Shown here piece by piece: positions 24,608-32,454 of a stretch of 64,000 nt of DNA. Below the pieces are notes generated by a model. The model was given only the letters and a program-made list of their open reading frames with translations, did no database searches and had not been told where the DNA came from. A program made the translations under genes and the position numbers. Position 1 is the stretch's first letter. Each line of letters opens with the position of its first letter. Origin of the DNA: Cellulomonas iranensis NBRC 101100 = JCM 18110. GTDB taxonomy: Bacteria; Actinomycetota; Actinomycetes; Actinomycetales; Cellulomonadaceae. The stretch covers positions 16,764-80,763 of the forward strand of contig NZ_BCRB01000006.1 of the NCBI RefSeq assembly GCF_001552375.1, given 5' to 3'.

Positions 24608-25946
24608 TGTGTTGTTCCGGCTGATGCTGGACGTTGGATGTTCGGCTGAGGGTTGACGGGGTTCCGGTTGAGGGTTGACACCGGTTCCGGTTGATCCTTG
24701 ACGCTCTTCCATGAGGGAGATGAGCGTGGCCGAGCAGCGGTACAAGGCGGTGTCGGCTGTCATCGCGGATGGTCGGACGATCACCGAGGTCGCAGCGTCA
24801 TGGGGCATCTCGCGCCAGACGTTGCATGTGTGGCTGGCCCGGTACGAGGCCGGAGGGCTCGAGGCGTTGGTCGACCGGTCGCACCGGCCGGTGTCCTGCC
24901 CGCACCAGATGGATCCCGACGACGAGGTCGCGGTGCTGGAGATGCGACGCACTCACCCGGGGTGGGGTCCGGTGCGGATCGTTCACGAGCTGGCCCGGCG
25001 CGACATCGTGGTCTCACGCTCGGGGGTCTACCGGGCGCTGCGCCGCGCTGAGCTCATCGTGACCGGTGGGCGACGTCGGCGTGATGAGCACTGGCGTCGC
25101 TGGGAGCGCGGTCGGGCGATGGAGCTGTGGCAGATGGACGTGGTCGCCGGGGTGGTGCTCGTGAACGGGACCTCGACGAAGTGCCTGACCGGGATTGACG
25201 ACCACTCCCGGTTCTGCGTGTGCGCGAGGTTGATGCCAGCTGAGCGCACCCGGTTCGTCTGCGAGGGGCTGAGCGACGCGTTGGACCAGCACGGCGTCCC
25301 CGAACAGATCCTGACCGACAACGGCAAGGTGTTCACCGGCCGCTTCAACCATCCGCCGGTCGAGGTGCTCTTCGACGCGATCTGCCGGCGTAACGGCATC
25401 GAGCACCTGCTGACCCAGCCCCGATCACCGACCACCACCGGGAAGATCGAACGGTTCCACCGCACTCTGCGCACGGAGTTCGGCACTTCTCGGCAGTTCG
25501 CGACCTTCGCCGAGGCCCAGGACGCACTCGATCGGTGGGTTGCCTTCTACAACACCGACCGGCCGCACCAGGCCATCGCCATGGCGACCCCCGCAGCAAG
25601 GTTCGCCGGCGCGGCCCACCGTGAGCGAGCCCCCGAGCCCGACCGCACCGGACCGCAGTGGGTCGCCCGCAAGGTCTCTACCGTCGGCGTCGTCTGCGTG
25701 TCATGGCAGCAGGTCTCGGTCGGGGTCCACCGCGCAGGCGAGCGCTGCGATGTCCTGGTCGGTCCGGACACCTTGCAGTTCTGGGTCGGCAACGAGCTGC
25801 TGCGCACTGTCCAGCGCACCAGCACCGGTCCCGTCCGCAACAAGCGAGCCCTGGGAGGTGCACTGACCAAGACCCGACGAGCACACTGACGACAACGTCA
25901 AGGATCAACCGAACCCGAACCGTCAAGCATCACCCGGAACCCAACA
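24608..25946 (+). mobile_element. IS481-family insertion sequence (1339 bp)
   Basis: The ends form an imperfect inverted repeat of about 26 bp (21 matches), each beginning TGT and sharing GTTCCGG and TGATGCT. Several subterminal copies of TTCCGGTTGA followed by TTGAC lie inside the left end and one is mirrored in the right end; these are likely transposase-binding sites. It is flanked by an exact 16-bp direct repeat and contains one intact transposase gene. Confidence 0.85.
24720..25889 (+). CDS. IS481-family transposase
   Basis: A 389-residue DDE transposase, apparently intact. N-terminal helix-turn-helix (ITEVAASWGISRQTLHVWLARY), then the integrase core with the catalytic Asp in WQMDVVAG, Asp in LTDNGKVF and Glu in TGKIERFHRTL, followed by FYNTDRPHQA typical of IS481/IS3 relatives and a C-terminal domain of about 90 residues. 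Starts at 24711, 24720 or GTG 24726 are possible; AGGGAG is spaced best for 24726. It belongs to the insertion at the tRNA 3' end. Confidence 0.93.
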   Translation: MSVAEQRYKAVSAVIADGRTITEVAASWGISRQTLHVWLARYEAGGLEALVDRSHRPVSCPHQMDPDDEVAVLEMRRTHPGWGPVRIVHELARRDIVVSRSGVYRALRRAELIVTGGRRRRDEHWRRWERGRAMELWQMDVVAGVVLVNGTSTKCLTGIDDHSRFCVCARLMPAERTRFVCEGLSDALDQHGVPEQILTDNGKVFTGRFNHPPVEVLFDAICRRNGIEHLLTQPRSPTTTGKIERFHRTLRTEFGTSRQFATFAEAQDALDRWVAFYNTDRPHQAIAMATPAARFAGAAHRERAPEPDRTGPQWVARKVSTVGVVCVSWQQVSVGVHRAGERCDVLVGPDTLQFWVGNELLRTVQRTSTGPVRNKRALGGALTKTRRAH

Positions 25947-25962
25947 GGCCCACCGCGCTGAC
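25947..25962 (+). repeat. 16-bp direct repeat, right of IS
   Basis: Exact second copy of GGCCCACCGCGCTGAC; probable target-site duplication of the IS481-type insertion. Confidence 0.75.
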
Positions 25963-26001
25963 CTGCACGTTCGCACGCCGCCACCGGATTCGCGGGCGCC
26001 T

Positions 26002-26023
26002 CGTGCAGCAAAACGTGCAGCAG
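26002..26023 (+). repeat. paired CGTGCAGCA motifs near attL, candidate arm sites
   Basis: Two copies of CGTGCAGCA start 12 bp apart. A matching pair (11 bp apart) occurs near the other end at 30472-30492, with an inverted CTGCACG near each end as well. Repeats at both ends of an integrative element suggest integrase arm-binding sites. The left pair lies in non-coding DNA. Confidence 0.4.
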
Positions 26024-26069
26024 CGGAAGCCCCTCAGGTCGGTGAACCCACGCGCCGATGTCCCAGGTC

Positions 26070-26261
26070 ATGAGCGACTCCCCGCGCACGAAGGCCGACC
26101 GGTCCATGCCCGTTCCGCTGGGCGTCGGCATCGCACTGGTGCTCGTTGGCGCACTCGTCGGACCCGGGCCGCTGCGCCTCGTCGGGTCCGTCGGCGGCGT
26201 GCTCGCGATCGCCTACGGCGTCGGTCAGCACCTGCGCCAGACGCGCGACCCCGAGGCCTGA
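26070..26261 (+). CDS. small hydrophobic protein (63 aa), hypothetical
   Basis: From ATG 26070 (or 26058) the product is a short polar N terminus followed by two hydrophobic stretches (VPLGVGIALVLVGALVG and LVGSVGGVLAIAYGVG) and a charged tail. No family is recognised. The ribosome-binding site is weak. It is the first possible gene inside the element after the insertion sequence. Confidence 0.4.
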   Translation: MSDSPRTKADRSMPVPLGVGIALVLVGALVGPGPLRLVGSVGGVLAIAYGVGQHLRQTRDPEA

Positions 26262-26623
26262 CGCACAACCTCAGGGGTGTGTGCGTCGTCGAACGGACCC
26301 TTTGCGCCGCGTAACGCGCTCGGTGGGCACCCAAGCGAGCCACGGGCCACGCCCGGGGACGTCCTGCCGAATGCACACCGCACCGCGCGCAGTCGCGAGG
26401 ACGTGCACCTCGAGCACTCACGCGCGCCGTCCCAGAGCTCGACGTCCGCGAGCGCTGGTACCGGCGGGTCGACGACATGCCGGGGGCCGGCGGGCTCGCC
26501 GTGATTGACGGCCCAGCGGCAGCAGTCCGGGTGGCCGGGTGGGATGCGCACGAGGACCACGGTCGCGCCGGGGTGCGACAGGCACGCCAGCGCCCTCGTC
26601 GGGTGGAGTCCGCTGATCCGCAT
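26225..26623 (-). CDS. doubtful ORF (132 aa) in the element
   Basis: An open frame with several Cys residues (HPDCCRW, ECSRCTSSRL) and a hydrophobic LSHPGATVVLVRIPPG segment near its start. No family is recognised and the ribosome-binding site is poor. The 450 bp from 26262 to 26712 holds nothing better on either strand, so it may be a decayed gene or non-coding. Confidence 0.25.
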   Translation of the reverse strand: MRISGLHPTRALACLSHPGATVVLVRIPPGHPDCCRWAVNHGEPAGPRHVVDPPVPALADVELWDGARECSRCTSSRLRAVRCAFGRTSPGVARGSLGCPPSALRGAKGPFDDAHTPEVVRQASGSRVWRRC

Positions 26624-26712
26624 GGGTGGACCTGCGCCCGATCGTCAGGCAGGCGCATGACCAGCCGCTACGGTTCTCGGCGTCCGTTTTGCTCTGTTTG
26701 CAGGGGGTGCTG

Positions 26713-29009
26713 GTGACGACGTCCGTCGTCGACGACCGTCAGGTGGGCACTGCGCCACTGCGGGAGTGGTGGCAGGTCTGGGCGGAGCGGCGCGCGCAGT
26801 GGTGGGCGGAGCGACCCGTGCTGGCTCAACGGTGGACACGGGTGCGTGCGGTCGGGCCATGGGCCGCGTTGGCGTGGGCGGCCGGGTTGTTCGTGTTCGT
26901 CCCGGACGTGCGCCTGTCAATGCGCGCGTGGCTGGGGTGCGTGTGGGTAGTCGTGGCGTGGTGGGCCCTTGCGCGGACGAAGACGTTGACGTGGACCGGG
27001 TTCATGCGGTTCTTCGCCGCGTGCATTCCGTGGTCGGTCGCGATCGGCCTGATCTCGACGTGGCTCGCCAGCTCGGCGCTGAGCGCGGCCGTGCGGGACG
27101 TCGGCCCCTCGATGGGGATCGCCTCGATCACCGAGGAGACCCTCAAGCTCGTACCTGTCGCGCTGGTCGCGATGCTCGCGCCGCGTCGAGCGTCACGGTT
27201 CGCCGCGGTCGACTGGCTGCTGCTCGGCCTGGCGTCCGGCACCGCCTTCCTCCTGGTCGAGGAGAGCCTGCGGCGCCTCACATTGAGCATGGAGCCGCAG
27301 AGCCTCCTCGGTCGACTGTTCGAGGCGATGCTTCCTCGTTCCGAGGGGCTCCCGCCGGACTGGACGACGTTCCGGCCGTGGCCTCCGCTGCCGACGGACT
27401 GGGCACAGGCTGGTCGCGGCTTCGGTGGACATGGCGTGGTCACCGCGATTGTCACGGTCTCGTAGGTCTGGTGCTGGTCGCGCTTCGGCACGTTCGGGGC
27501 CGCTCGGACCGTGCAGCGCAACTGGTGCGCGCCGGTGCGGTGACGGTGCCGTTCGTGGCGCTGGTCGTCGCGATCGCCGACCACGCGGCGTACAACGGCG
27601 GCGGCGGGCTCAACGCCCCGGACGGAACGCCGCGGTGGTTGGATCCCGCCACGACGAACGTGCCATGGTGGATCCGCGCACCGTGGTCGCTGTTCGGCCA
27701 TGGACACTTCCGCCCGACCGTGCTCGTCGTGCTGGCCGTCGTCCTGCTGCTGCTCGACGGCGCGCGCCTGGCGCGGGTGCCCGCCGCGACGCTCGACCCT
27801 CGCCCTCGACCCGGATGGATCGACCGCGTCACGGGCGCACTGGCCGCGACGACCCGGCGGTGGCCCGCTGCGCTGCGCGCACTGCCGGCACGGTGCGCGT
27901 TCGCCGTGCTAGGCACCGGATGGGTCCTGGCGCGTGACTGGCGCACCGCCCTGGCCGGGTTCGCACCCGAGCCCGGGCAACCGCACCTGGCGGCCGTCCG
28001 GCAGGGCGCCTCGCTCCTGGCCGGTCAACGCGCCGCTCGTGAGCTCGGGTACGCCGAGCTCGCCGGCCGCGTCGACGTGCGCACCCGACGGTGGATCGCG
28101 GGCGTGGCGCTGCTCACGCTGCTGGCCGGAGCGTTGGTGCTCGCGCCTTTCACCGCGCAGGGCCTCGAGCGCACCTACGACCTGTTGGGCTGGCTGGCAG
28201 GGGTCATGGCCGCCGTCGCCTCGTGGTGGGACGGCCTGTCACCGGCCCAGAAGACAGCGATCGGCTTCGGTGTCGGAGCGCTGCTCGCCCTGACCCCGCT
28301 CGGGCTGGGCGGCGCCCTGTTCACCACGGGTGCCCTGACGTGGGCGATGGACAAGCGCGAGGGCATCGCGACCTTCGCCCAGGACCCGAGCACCGCCACA
28401 CGCGACTACCTGACCACGACCCCACCGTCCCAGATGGCCATGGACGGCGTCGCGTTCGTGTTCACGTTCCTCCCAGCTGGCGCCGGAGCCGCCACAGGCA
28501 CCGTGATGCGCCCCGCCCTGCGCGAGGCGGCCTGGGCGCTACGCCACCACCCCGGCGAGCTCCTCGACAGCATCGCCGCACGCATCCGCTGGCAGCTACG
28601 CCACGCCGACGAGGACATCGGCGCCGTCGTCGTCCAGTCCAAGCGCCTGCCAGGTGACCCGGCCTCTGTCGGCTGGGCCACCACACAGCAGTACCGGACG
28701 ACCTTCGAGCGCGCCTACCCCGAACTGCCGATGCAGGATCTCGTGATCCACCACGCTGTCGAGCAGCAGGTCATGCGGCGATACCCCGGGCTCTTCGACA
28801 GGTACGAGCTCCACTCGATCGAGAACCTTCGCGGCATCCCCACCCACTTGAACCGCGACATCCACCTCGTCCGGATCCGTGAGCTCTGGGACGACTTCTA
28901 CGACGCGTTCGCCGACGCTGGGCGCCCGCCCACCAAGGCGGAGGTGCTTGGGTACACGACGAAGATCGATGATCTTCTCGGTCACCACTTCATCCCGAGG
29001 GAGCGTTGA
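26713..29009 (+). pseudogene. PrsW-type membrane protease fused to a nuclease-like toxin, frameshifted
   Basis: Two adjoining frames encode one protein of about 765 residues. Frame one (26713-27465, GTG start after GGGGG) gives membrane helices with the PrsW motifs EETLK (141-145) and FLLVEES (179-185) and GGHGVV, then stops. Loss of one G near 27456 explains this; the next frame continues smoothly as GLVGLVLVALRHV with the further PrsW motif ADHAAYNG. After two to three more helices comes a soluble C-terminal domain with VIHHAVEQQ, ENLRGIP, NRDIHLVRIRELW and DDFYDAF, resembling HNH/endonuclease VII-type toxins. PrsW-type N termini are known in actinobacterial polymorphic toxins. The C-terminal part could still be made from an internal start. 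Confidence 0.7.
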
Positions 29010-29443
29010 TGCACTGGATCAAGCCAGAGGTTGCTGGCGGGCTCGGTGAGGGATCGGACTACGACGTCGCTCGTGAGCCCCAGCTCCTGGGCGACCTGTA
29101 CTTCGAGTTCGCTGACTGGCTCGGAGACGACATCGTGTCGACGTCGGGGTTCTGGCTCGTCACCGACCGGCTCGCTGATGCCTTCCGAAGCGCTGGGCTG
29201 ACCGGCTGGGAGTTGGGTGTCGTTCACGTCTCTCGGTCGGAGGAGCTCGCGCGGCGCAAGCCTGATCTCGAGCTGCCGAACTGGAACCGTCTGCTCCCCA
29301 CCGGCACTGAAGGTGACGACATCCTCCTGGTCCGTCGGGTGTACCTGTGCGTCAGCGAGCGCGCTCTGCAGGTCCTCCGCGGTTTCTCGATCGAGCACGC
29401 ACGCGTCCGCGACGTCTCTGCCATCCCACCGCCGATCGTGTAG
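29009..29443 (+). CDS. putative immunity protein for the adjacent toxin
   Basis: A 144-residue soluble protein. The ATG overlaps the toxin stop (TGATG) and has GAGGGAG upstream, so the two are co-translated. The sequence has an alpha/beta pattern (GFWLVTDRLADAFRSAGLTGWELGVV, LVRRVYLCVSERALQVL) like immunity proteins of the Imm11/Imm43 type, but I cannot fix the family. The tight coupling to a C-terminal toxin domain is the main argument for immunity. A stable toxin half-gene with an intact immunity gene would be expected if immunity is still needed. Confidence 0.6.
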   Translation: MHWIKPEVAGGLGEGSDYDVAREPQLLGDLYFEFADWLGDDIVSTSGFWLVTDRLADAFRSAGLTGWELGVVHVSRSEELARRKPDLELPNWNRLLPTGTEGDDILLVRRVYLCVSERALQVLRGFSIEHARVRDVSAIPPPIV

Positions 29444-29617
29444 CGCGCCGTGCACCCCGCCCCCCGCGGCGTCACGGCCCCGGACGCCCCGAGGTGCTGC
29501 CCTACCGCGAGCGCCCCGCCAGGCGACGCCGGGCATGACGCTGCGACAGCCACTGCCGGGAGCGTCGGACCGACCACACTCCGTTCGAGTGCGGATCGAA
29601 CAGCTTGTGAGGGTTTC

Positions 29618-30561
29618 ATGACGATCCTGAAGTTCGGCCCCGCCGCCGCATGGCCGCGCGACATCGTCCGCTCAAGCGCTCGCGCCCTCGTGCCGATGGC
29701 AGGAGGACAGCAGGAGCACCGCGACGTGAAGGCCTGGGCCGCCTCGCTGCGCTCCGGAGGCCTGTCGCCCGGGAGCGTGCAGCGCACCGTGCACCTGCTC
29801 TCTGCGTCGCTCAACGCCGCCGTGGAGGCCGAGGTGCTGCCGGCCAATCCCGCCGCGCGCCTGCGCCTTCCGGCGCCCGCGCCGTCGGTCGAGCGCTACC
29901 TCACGCACGAGGAGCTCGACGACGTCGTCGCGCACCTCGACGGCGTGTGGCGGCAGATGGCGATCCTGCTAGCCGGCACCGGCATGCGGTGGGGTGAGAC
30001 CGCCGGGCTGCACCGGGGCCGCGTCGACGCCAAACGCGGCTTCATCGAGGTCGCCGAGGTCTCGTCCGACGCCGAGGGCGCGATGAAGCCGTTCCCGAAG
30101 GGCAAGTGCCCCCGGCAGGTCCCGATCGCTCCGTGGCTCGAGCTCGGCGCCCCGCGCCGCGGCGCGTGCACCCTCGGCGACGGGCACGACGTGTGCCGCG
30201 GTCCGCTCGTGCTCACGAGCGCATCCGGCACCGTGCTCGACCTCGACAACTTCCGGAAGCGGTGGACGGCCGCGTGCAGGGCCGCCGGCGTGGGGCGCGT
30301 GCGTGTGCACGACCTGCGGCACACCTACGCCTCGTGGCTGCTGCAGGCCGGGGTCCCGCTGGCCGAGGTCGGCCGGCTCCTGGGGCACCAGTCCCCGTCA
30401 CCACCCAGCGGTACGCGCACCTCGCCGAGGTGCCGTCGACGGCCGTCCTGGCAGCGCTCGGGGACCGCGGGCGTGCAGCAAACGTGCAGCAGAGTGCTGC
30501 ATCACAGGACACCACGACGCACCGCCGCGCTCATCTACGGATCGTCGGAAACGGCACTTGA
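29618..30561 (+). pseudogene. int: tyrosine recombinase (integrase), frameshifted and lacking the N-terminal arm domain
   Basis: The core-binding domain begins at DVKAWAASLRSGGLSPGSVQRTV and the catalytic domain shows Arg in GTGMRWGE, Lys in PFPKGKCPRQ, HDLRHTYASW and the second His in LLGHQSPS. There the frame breaks: a single missing base near 30399 puts the catalytic Tyr segment (TTQRYAHLAEVPS) in another frame that ends at 30561. The usual arm-binding domain before the core-binding domain is not seen. Position beside the right att site fits an integrase of this element. Confidence 0.85.
30472..30492 (+). repeat. paired CGTGCAGCA motifs near attR, candidate arm sites
   Basis: CGTGCAGCA and CGTGCAGCAG start 11 bp apart at the 3' end of the integrase remnant, mirroring the pair at 26002-26023. 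An inverted copy (TGCTGCA) follows within 10 bp. Confidence 0.4.
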
Positions 30562-30622
30562 CCTGCACGAACACACCATCGGACATCACGACGCACCACA
30601 GGGCAGCACCCCCTGTCGTGCT

Positions 30623-30667
30623 CTCATCATCCGTCGGTCGTGGGTTCAAGCCCCAACAGGCCCACCG
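30623..30667 (+). repeat. attR: right copy of the tRNA 3' half
   Basis: Copy of 24556-24600 with 42 of 45 positions identical. It marks the right end of the element. On the minus strand it encodes the last residues and stop codon of the MFS gene. Confidence 0.85.
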
Positions 30668-31847
30668 TGACCGCATGCCCGCGCGACCGTCGCGCGGCGC
30701 GGAGCACCGGGACGCCCAGCGCCCAGGCCAGCAGGCCCAGCGCGGCGAACGCCGCGCCGAGGGCAGCCGTACCGGTCCAGCCCGCGACGGCGTGGGCCGC
30801 CGCGGTGGTGGTGGCGCCGAGTGCGGAGCCGAGCGAGTAGAAGACCATGTACGCGCCGACGACGGTCGCCGTCGCGTCGTCGCGGCCGTCGGTGAGGACG
30901 TGCTGGTTGCTGACGTGGACCACCTGGACCGCGAGGTCGAGCAGCACGACGCCGAGCGCGAGCAGGAGCAGCGAGCGCGGCAGCTCCGCGATGAGCACCC
31001 AGGAGGCGACCAGGAGCGCGAGGGCGACGCCCGTGGCGTGGTCGGCGCGCCCGCGGTCGGCCCAGCGGCCCGCGCGCGCCGCGCCGAGGGCGCCGGCGAG
31101 GCCGGCGACGCCGAACAGCCCGACGGCGGTCTCGCCGAGGTGCCAGGGCGCACCGGCGAGCGGGACGGCGAGCCCGCTCCAGAGCGTCCCGAACGACGCG
31201 AAGAGGAAGAACGCCACCGTGCCACGGCTGAGGAGGACCGGGTCGCGGAACGCGCCGGCCAGGCCGCGCAGCGCCGCGCCGTACCGCGGCGGGGGGTCTC
31301 GCGGGTCGGGCGGGAGCACGCGCGGCACCACCAGGGCCAGGACGAGGGACACGGCGGCGAGGACCACGTAGACGGCGCGCCAGCCCCACGCCTCGGCGAC
31401 CAGGCCGGCGACCACGCGCGAGCCGAGGATCCCGACCACGACGCCGGACGTGACGGCGCCGATCGACCGCCCACGGTCGGTGGGCGAGGACACGCGAGCG
31501 ACGTACGCGACAGCGCTCTGGACGACGACGGCGAACAGGCCCGCGAGCGCGAGGCCCGCGAACGCCACCCACGCGGCCGGGGCGGCGGCGGCGAGGCCGA
31601 GCCCCGCGGCGAGCGCGAGCAGGTGCGCGGCGACGAGCCGCCGGCTGTCGAGCACGTCGCCGAGCGGGACGAGCAGGACGAGCCCGGCGAGGTAGCCGAG
31701 CTGCCCGGCCGCCACGACCCAGCCGACCTCGCCGGGGGCAAGCCCGAGGTCGTGACCCATCGGCGCGAGCACGGGCTGCCCGGCGTAGACCCCGGCGACC
31801 GCGACCCCGCAGACCACCGCGAGCAGCGATCTCGTCCGTGCCGTCAC
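30627..31847 (-). CDS. MFS transporter (DHA-type efflux family)
   Basis: A 406-residue major facilitator with about 12 transmembrane segments and the loop-2/3 motif GDVLDSRRL near residue 65. The GTG start at 31845-31847 follows GAAGGGGCGAGG. It is divergent from an HxlR-type repressor, suggesting an efflux pump induced by the regulator's ligand. The last dozen codons (VGLLGLEPTTDG) are read from the antisense of the duplicated tRNA sequence, so integration probably replaced the original C terminus. Confidence 0.85.
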   Translation of the reverse strand: MTARTRSLLAVVCGVAVAGVYAGQPVLAPMGHDLGLAPGEVGWVVAAGQLGYLAGLVLLVPLGDVLDSRRLVAAHLLALAAGLGLAAAAPAAWVAFAGLALAGLFAVVVQSAVAYVARVSSPTDRGRSIGAVTSGVVVGILGSRVVAGLVAEAWGWRAVYVVLAAVSLVLALVVPRVLPPDPRDPPPRYGAALRGLAGAFRDPVLLSRGTVAFFLFASFGTLWSGLAVPLAGAPWHLGETAVGLFGVAGLAGALGAARAGRWADRGRADHATGVALALLVASWVLIAELPRSLLLLALGVVLLDLAVQVVHVSNQHVLTDGRDDATATVVGAYMVFYSLGSALGATTTAAAHAVAGWTGTAALGAAFAALGLLAWALGVPVLRAARRSRGHAVTVGLLGLEPTTDG

Positions 31848-31896
31848 CCTCGCCCCTTCGGTAGCATTGTGAAACCAACGCACCGTAGGCCCGATC

Positions 31897-31913
31897 AGTT
31901 GCAGATCGCAACT
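31897..31913. promoter_or_regulatory. HxlR-type operator
   Basis: AGTTGC-N5-GCAACT, a perfect inverted repeat 14 bp before the HxlR start and 49 bp before the MFS start. The position lets one bound dimer control both divergent promoters. Confidence 0.6.
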
Positions 31914-31927
31914 TTGAAGGAGTGGTC

Positions 31928-32386
31928 ATGCCCGCCCACGCTGCACCCCCCGTCTGGACGGACGCGGCGTGCCCGGTGGCCCGCGCCGCCGACCTCGTCG
32001 GGGACCGCTGGAGCCTGCTGGTCGTCCGCGACGCGATGGACGGCGCACGGTCCTTCACGGAGCTCCAGCGCCGGACCGGCATCGCGCGCAACATCCTCAG
32101 CGACCGGCTCCGGCGGCTCTGCGCCTTCGGCGTCCTCGCGCAGGTCGACGCCCCCTCCGGCAGGCGTCAGGTGTACGAGCTCACGGTCGCCGGCAAGGAC
32201 CTGTTCGGCGTCGTCGTCGCGCTCCGGCAGTGGGGCGAACGGCACGCCTTCGCCGACGGGGAACCCCGCTCCACGCTGGTCGACGGCCACGGCGAGCCGG
32301 TGCCGCGGCTGATCCCGACCGACAGCCACGGGCAGGAGCTGACCTGCGACGACGCGCGCGTCGTGCACGTCCGGCCCCCCGCGTGA
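31928..32386 (+). CDS. HxlR-family transcriptional regulator
   Basis: A 152-residue winged-helix regulator. The N-terminal CPVARAADLVGDRWSLLVVRDAMDG with its conserved Cys, followed by FTELQRRTGIARNILSDRLRRL, is diagnostic. The ATG at 31928 has GAAGGAG five bases upstream. HxlR proteins are usually repressors responding to electrophiles or oxidants through the N-terminal Cys. Divergent from the MFS gene, the likely target. Confidence 0.9.
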   Translation: MPAHAAPPVWTDAACPVARAADLVGDRWSLLVVRDAMDGARSFTELQRRTGIARNILSDRLRRLCAFGVLAQVDAPSGRRQVYELTVAGKDLFGVVVALRQWGERHAFADGEPRSTLVDGHGEPVPRLIPTDSHGQELTCDDARVVHVRPPA

Positions 32387-32454
32387 CCACCGCGCCCGGA
32401 CCTCCCGGCAGGTCTCGCCGCGCGCGCGGCACCACGCGCACCTAGCCTCTCGCC

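Larger units (their letters stand above)
24556..30655. mobile_element. integrative element at a tRNA gene (about 6.1 kb)
   Basis: Bounded by the tRNA-derived direct repeats at 24556-24600 and 30623-30667. Inside are an IS481-type insertion, a small membrane protein, a PrsW-protease/toxin gene with an immunity-like partner, and a broken tyrosine integrase next to the right end, the usual place for it. No replication, transfer or phage structural genes are seen, so this is either a small satellite-like element or the decayed rest of a larger one. With the integrase frameshifted it is probably no longer mobile by itself. Confidence 0.8.

Noticed and set aside
26277..26504. Short plus-strand frames in the element between 26262 and 26712
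   Set aside because: Low-complexity products, no ribosome-binding sites and no family resemblance.
29583..29601. GTTCGA-N7-TCGAAC before the integrase remnant read as an SOS (LexA) box
   Set aside because: The LexA site in actinobacteria has the half sites in the opposite order (CGAAC-N4-GTTCG), so the similarity is not meaningful.
29618..30670. Intact integrase read in the first frame
   Set aside because: That frame ends in sequence without the catalytic tyrosine; the expected RYAHL segment is in another frame.
30398..31741. A 447-residue minus-strand frame alongside the MFS gene
   Set aside because: It is Ser/Arg-rich out-of-frame translation of the transporter gene.
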